Shown piece after piece: positions 60,423-64,000 of a DNA stretch of 64,000 nt. Both the position numbers and the translations under genes were made by a program. The stretch is from Myxococcales bacterium (lineage in GTDB: Bacteria > Myxococcota_A > Polyangia > Palsa-1104 > JAEUJZ01). Numbering within the stretch: position 1 is the stretch's first letter; each line of letters starts with the position of its first letter. The stretch covers positions 62,001-126,000 of the forward strand of contig JAEUKB010000002.1 in the NCBI GenBank assembly GCA_016794365.1, written 5' to 3'. The notes under the pieces were generated by a model. The model searched no databases and was not told the origin of the DNA. It was given only the letters and a program-made list of their open reading frames with translations.

Positions 60423-63155
60423 CTACAGCGGCACAACCATGCGTCCGTCTTCCGACGGAACCAAGCGGACCTGACCGTTGGCGGACATGCGGTTTAGGTG
60501 ATCGGACAGGTTGTCGATCGAGACGCCCAGCTCTTCGGCAAGCTGCCACTCGGGCATCGAGCTGCGACCTTCGAGCAGCGCCAAGATCCGCTGCGGGCTG
60601 ATGGTTCCACCGCTGGGCACTGGCACCGCCGCAATGCGCGCCTGGGTGGATCGCGGACCGCGAGACGCAGCGACGGGACCACCGACGCCTTGGCTGGCCG
60701 CTTTGGCCGCCGCAGGCTTGACCACGACGACACCCATGGCTGCTGTACCGCGAACGGGACGGGCCGTAGGCTTTGCGGGGGCCGGATCACTGCTGCCAAA
60801 CGGATTCTCTTCAGCGGCCATGGCCAGCCACGACACCGACGGAGAATCAGCGCTGGGTGCGGTGGTCATCTCGGTCTTCGATGGCTCTACGACTGCGGAA
60901 AAGTCCGGAAAGCCACCTTTTTCACCGACGGGAACCACGATCTGACGGGTCGGCTCAAAGTCCGTTGGGATCAGCTTGGCGGCACCTTTGGGGATCGGCT
61001 CGACGGGACGCGCTTTGATCGGCTTGGCTGCATCGGAAGACAGGCTGGCTCCCAGCTCCGCACGGGCAGCAGCGATGGCATCGGCGAGTGGATCGTTGTC
61101 TCCGGCCATGTCCAGCCAAGCTCGCGATGGAGTGTCAGCGCTGGGGGCGCGGGCAGGCTCGGGCTTGGCGACGGGCTCAGACTTTTTGACCGGGGCAGCG
61201 GCTGGCTTTTGGGCGGGAGCCGCTTTGGCCGCCGGAGTCACCGTCGCAGCGGGCTTGGCGGGCGCTGGCGTGGCTTTGGCAGGCTCGGGCTGCGCGGGCT
61301 TGACCGACGGAACCACCGCCTTGGCTGGAGCCGAAACGGGCGTCTTGGCTGGGGTGGGCTCGGGCGTCTTGGCGGGACCGGCTTTGAGCACTGCGTCTCT
61401 GGTCTTGGCGAGCAGGGACTCGTCGGGAACGCGACGAACGGTGTCACCGGAGTCGGCACGACTGACCGGCGCAGAGGCATCGCGCTGTTTGCTGGCAGCA
61501 CTCGACGCAGAACCCGGCTTGCCTTCACGCTGGACATTGGGTCCAGACTTGTCGATGTGCGTCAGCGAGCGCTGATTCTCGACGGTGATGGCTCCGGCTT
61601 GGGCTTCTGCCATGGCGACGGCGAGGGCATCGTTGCCCTCGGTAGCAGCTTGACGAACTGGCGTCGTGGCACTGTCAGACGACTTGACGGCGGGCGACTT
61701 CGCGACGGGTGACTTGGCGATGGGCGACTTCGCGACGGGCGCGGCCTTGGCATCGGCAGCAGGCTTAGCGTCGGCGGTAGCCTTGGCCGCACTGGCCGGA
61801 CTGCTCGCAGGCTTCATAACGACCGGCTTGGTTGCGTCGGTGGACTTGGATACTGCTTCGACTTTGGCCGCAGCCGGTTTGCTGGCGGTCGGATTCTTTG
61901 CTGTCGTCGCTGCTTTGGCATCTGCGACAGGCTTGGCTGCGCTCTGTGGTGCTGCGGTGGCGCTGCGCTCGCTGTAGACGCTGGCCAGTCGAGAAAGCGC
62001 GGCCCTTGGCGTATCGACTTCGTGCAAAAAGCCCAAGTCTGACTCGGAAAGTGGAGCCAGCCCGCTCGTCGCACTGCCCGACACCGACTTGAGCCTGGCC
62101 GTCACAACCTCACGCAGCAGCGGCGGATTGACGCGCGCCAGCGAGATCAGCTCCATGCTCTGCTTGATCTGGCTGGGACCGGGACGCGCTTGCTTTTCGG
62201 AAAACTGCCCGAACGTATCGGGCCGACAGGACAGGATGATCAGCGTCGCCGCACCAAGTCCATGCAGCGACCCGAGCACATCCGCCAGCGCATGCAGTCC
62301 CGGCTGTCCAAGCTGCTCTAGGATCTGATCGGCCTGATCGAACAGGATCGACACGCTCGCCGGACGTCGCACGCTGGCCAGTCGAATCAGCGAACAGAGC
62401 ACATAGCGCGCCGTCGCTTCTTGGTTGATGGTCTGCTTGGCACCGATGCGCTCTCGGTCTTTTTGCGCCAGATCTTCGCCCGCCAGCCACGCCGTGACGA
62501 GTGAGCGACGGTCAGCATACGGAAACTGGACAATCACCTGACGCGCCGTCGCATCCAGCGAGTTTTCCGTCGGCAGCGTGAGCAGATAAGAGCGCAAGCC
62601 GGGCTCGATCTGCGGCCACACTTTCTGCGCCGCTTCGGCAAAGTCCGCGAGCGCACGCTTACGGCCTCCGTCGAGACACAGCGGACCCAGCTGCTTGAGC
62701 ACCGCCGTCGGACCTTGATACATGCCCACGCGCGCTGCGTCGAGCAGGTCGTACGTCTGTGCGTAGATCACGTCCCACAGCAGCCGGTCGATCGGACGCT
62801 CCAGCACCGAGCCTTTTTTATCGATGCGACACAGGCCCGACACCAGCTGCTTGAGCGTGAACCGAAACGGCTGCGCCAGGTCAGGCAGCGCCGGAATCGA
62901 CACCACCAGCGACTCGGGACGATGCTGACGCTTGAGCCACCACAGCAGATGGCTCTTGCCGCTGCCTGGATCTCCGACGAGCGCCATCAGCTGACCAAAG
63001 CCTCGCCCCGCTTGCCGAAGCCCACGAAGCAGAAGCTGTCGCGCGTCGCTGTGAAGGGCAGCTACATCGACCACATCGTCGTGATCCAGATCATGAACCG
63101 CCGTTTGAGCAAAAGGATTGGCCGCCTGAGCCTTGGGAGCGCCTGTGGTGGACAT
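60423..63155 (-). CDS. P-loop ATPase with disordered linker and C-terminal winged helix
   Basis: A 910-residue protein. Residues 30-360 are an AAA/STAND-like ATPase: Walker A GDPGSGKSHLL (61-71), Walker B SILFDQADQIL (about 270), LIILSCRPDTFGQFSEK as sensor-like segment. Residues ~400-840 are Ala/Lys/Pro/Thr-rich and disordered, with two related short motifs (TPSRAWLDMAGDNDPLADA and SPSVSWLAMAAEENPFG). The C-terminus (about 855-910) is a winged-helix domain (ISPQRILALLEGRSSMPEWQ, LSDHLNRMSANGQVRLV). ATP-driven regulator or chaperone inferred. Convergent with the kinase-like gene (82-bp gap). Unusual fusion; no named family. Confidence 0.72.
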   Translation of the reverse strand: MSTTGAPKAQAANPFAQTAVHDLDHDDVVDVAALHSDARQLLLRGLRQAGRGFGQLMALVGDPGSGKSHLLWWLKRQHRPESLVVSIPALPDLAQPFRFTLKQLVSGLCRIDKKGSVLERPIDRLLWDVIYAQTYDLLDAARVGMYQGPTAVLKQLGPLCLDGGRKRALADFAEAAQKVWPQIEPGLRSYLLTLPTENSLDATARQVIVQFPYADRRSLVTAWLAGEDLAQKDRERIGAKQTINQEATARYVLCSLIRLASVRRPASVSILFDQADQILEQLGQPGLHALADVLGSLHGLGAATLIILSCRPDTFGQFSEKQARPGPSQIKQSMELISLARVNPPLLREVVTARLKSVSGSATSGLAPLSESDLGFLHEVDTPRAALSRLASVYSERSATAAPQSAAKPVADAKAATTAKNPTASKPAAAKVEAVSKSTDATKPVVMKPASSPASAAKATADAKPAADAKAAPVAKSPIAKSPVAKSPAVKSSDSATTPVRQAATEGNDALAVAMAEAQAGAITVENQRSLTHIDKSGPNVQREGKPGSASSAASKQRDASAPVSRADSGDTVRRVPDESLLAKTRDAVLKAGPAKTPEPTPAKTPVSAPAKAVVPSVKPAQPEPAKATPAPAKPAATVTPAAKAAPAQKPAAAPVKKSEPVAKPEPARAPSADTPSRAWLDMAGDNDPLADAIAAARAELGASLSSDAAKPIKARPVEPIPKGAAKLIPTDFEPTRQIVVPVGEKGGFPDFSAVVEPSKTEMTTAPSADSPSVSWLAMAAEENPFGSSDPAPAKPTARPVRGTAAMGVVVVKPAAAKAASQGVGGPVAASRGPRSTQARIAAVPVPSGGTISPQRILALLEGRSSMPEWQLAEELGVSIDNLSDHLNRMSANGQVRLVPSEDGRMVVPL

Positions 63156-63290
63156 GAGCGATGACGAGCCTTTTTTCGGTCGTAGTCATCATATCACGAC
63201 GAGCCAGACGCTGATTCGCCCAAAAATGCCTAAAAAATGGCGGACTTGGACTTGGCCCACGCAAGGTCACAGTCACACAGCGAAACCTCA

Positions 63291-63356
63291 GCAGCCGCAC
63301 GATTATGGCCGTCGCACGCTTGTGGCCGTCGCACGTTTATGACCGTCGCACAGCGA
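63291..63356. repeat. Short 16-17-bp repeat upstream of the ATPase gene
   Basis: Units around 63291, 63307, 63324 and 63341 share CCGTCGCAC or CCGCAC (17-bp period). They lie in the 220-bp gap between the ATPase start and the end of the DUF1295-like gene. Confidence 0.7.
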
Positions 63357-63375
63357 GGAGTTGGGCGGCTTGGAC

Positions 63376-64000
63376 TTATCCGAGTGCGATGCGCCAGTTT
63401 TTTAGCGAATACAGCGGCACAAACGGAAACAGCACCGGCACCGTCTGCACGTAGCGCTGATAGTCGGGATCGCTACCGTAGCGCTCGTCTTGCTTGCGTT
63501 CCAGTCGCTTCGTCGAGCCAATCATCACCAGCGTGATGCACAGCCAGCCAGTCACGCTCGCCGCCCAGTGCCACAGCGACGAATACGCCGACAGACCACA
63601 GACGAAGTTGCCCAGCCAAAACAGCGTCTCTCCCAAGTAGTTCGGACAGCGCACTACGCGATAGAGCTTTACGTCGCAGAATCGACTCGGAAACTGTCGC
63701 TTAAACGCTGCTTTCTGACGGTCCGCCCACGCTTCTAGCGACAGCCCAAGAAACATCACCGTCACACCGACAAACAGCGAGGCGGACGGCGCAGGGATCG
63801 AGTTGTGCGTCTCGTGCGTCAGATAGCGTCCGATGTTGAGCGTCGCCGGACTACACATCAGCACGTACAGCACCGATACGCCGATCCAAATCGCCACCTT
63901 GCGCAGCGGTCCCATGTGTCCCGAGCGAGACTCGACGTCGGCCAGTTCTTTGCGATACGACGGCTCACGCTCGCGCAGAAGCAAAAAACTACCCAGCCGC
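63376..64000 (-). CDS. DUF1295/ICMT-like membrane protein, 5' end outside window
   Basis: The frame is open to base 64000 on the minus strand, so the N-terminal part is missing. The visible part has four hydrophobic helices and the steroid-5-alpha-reductase/isoprenylcysteine-methyltransferase signatures: RVVRCPNYLGETLFWLGNF (R-x-PNY-x-GE) and YQRYVQTVPVLFPFVPLYS. Such proteins use NADPH or SAM on lipid substrates. A TTG at 63984 inside is unlikely to be the true start because the upstream residues (RLGSFLL) fit the family. Confidence 0.8.
   Translation of the reverse strand, partial: RLGSFLLLREREPSYRKELADVESRSGHMGPLRKVAIWIGVSVLYVLMCSPATLNIGRYLTHETHNSIPAPSASLFVGVTVMFLGLSLEAWADRQKAAFKRQFPSRFCDVKLYRVVRCPNYLGETLFWLGNFVCGLSAYSSLWHWAASVTGWLCITLVMIGSTKRLERKQDERYGSDPDYQRYVQTVPVLFPFVPLYSLKNWRIALG

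Overview
The window looks like a chromosomal segment of a myxobacterium-like bacterium (Myxococcota, probably the Polyangia side). This is inferred from gene content: many lipoproteins, a metalloprotease with a MYXO-CTERM-like tail, a zinc-ribbon/GYF/TonB-type protein of the AgmX/GltJ kind, a DUF6918-like protein, a Ser/Thr kinase-like protein with a huge coiled coil, and ExbB/ExbD/TonB genes. There are no phage genes, transposases or CRISPR arrays. Base composition is uneven: two 60-base lines I counted gave 29 G+C (6901-6960) and 44 G+C (51361-51420).

Layout. 1-9 kb: a class III nucleotidyl cyclase (cut by the left edge), Hsp20, a two-domain DsbA-like protein without CxxC, fabF, a small SpoIIAA/STAS-like protein, a large GT-C-like membrane protein and a methyltransferase. 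9-13.6 kb: a cupin, a minus-strand operon (DUF6918-like, methyltransferase, hemB, VWA lipoprotein), a cupredoxin lipoprotein and cspA. 13.7-28.2 kb: an exported M36 protease, a TPR lipoprotein, an S46 dipeptidyl-peptidase gene broken in two by a 1.8-kb segment carrying a glycine-rich lipoprotein gene, then a lipoprotein and a TonB-dependent receptor behind three regularly spaced operator-like palindromes. 28.3-38 kb: an Ala/Pro-rich protein with a duplicated C-terminal motif, rsmD, an aldehyde dehydrogenase, an IPT/FG-GAP lipoprotein, purA and the GltJ-like protein with a clear terminator.

38-50 kb: small membrane proteins, tRNA-Lys, the dnaG-rpoD operon, a DUF92 protein, a tightly overlapped three-gene operon (84-aa protein, SirB1-like, lipoprotein), a membrane-anchored protein, and exbB-exbD-tonB followed by an epimerase. 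50-64 kb: an AtoE-type fatty-acid transporter, a 12-unit 20/21-bp repeat array, a helical hypothetical protein, a double-module FAD oxidase with an Fe-S partner (GlcD/E/F-like), a degenerate kinase with coiled coil and 18-residue repeats, a convergent P-loop ATPase with disordered linker and winged helix, and a DUF1295/ICMT-like gene cut by the right edge.

The strongest anomaly is the split S46 gene. An 11-bp direct repeat (21164-21174 and 23000-23010) flanks the intervening DNA, and removing one repeat plus that DNA restores an in-frame 696-residue protein of normal family length. Next come the operator triplet at 28176-28256 and the repeat array at 51883-52130, in which a 10-bp palindrome recurs every 42 bp.
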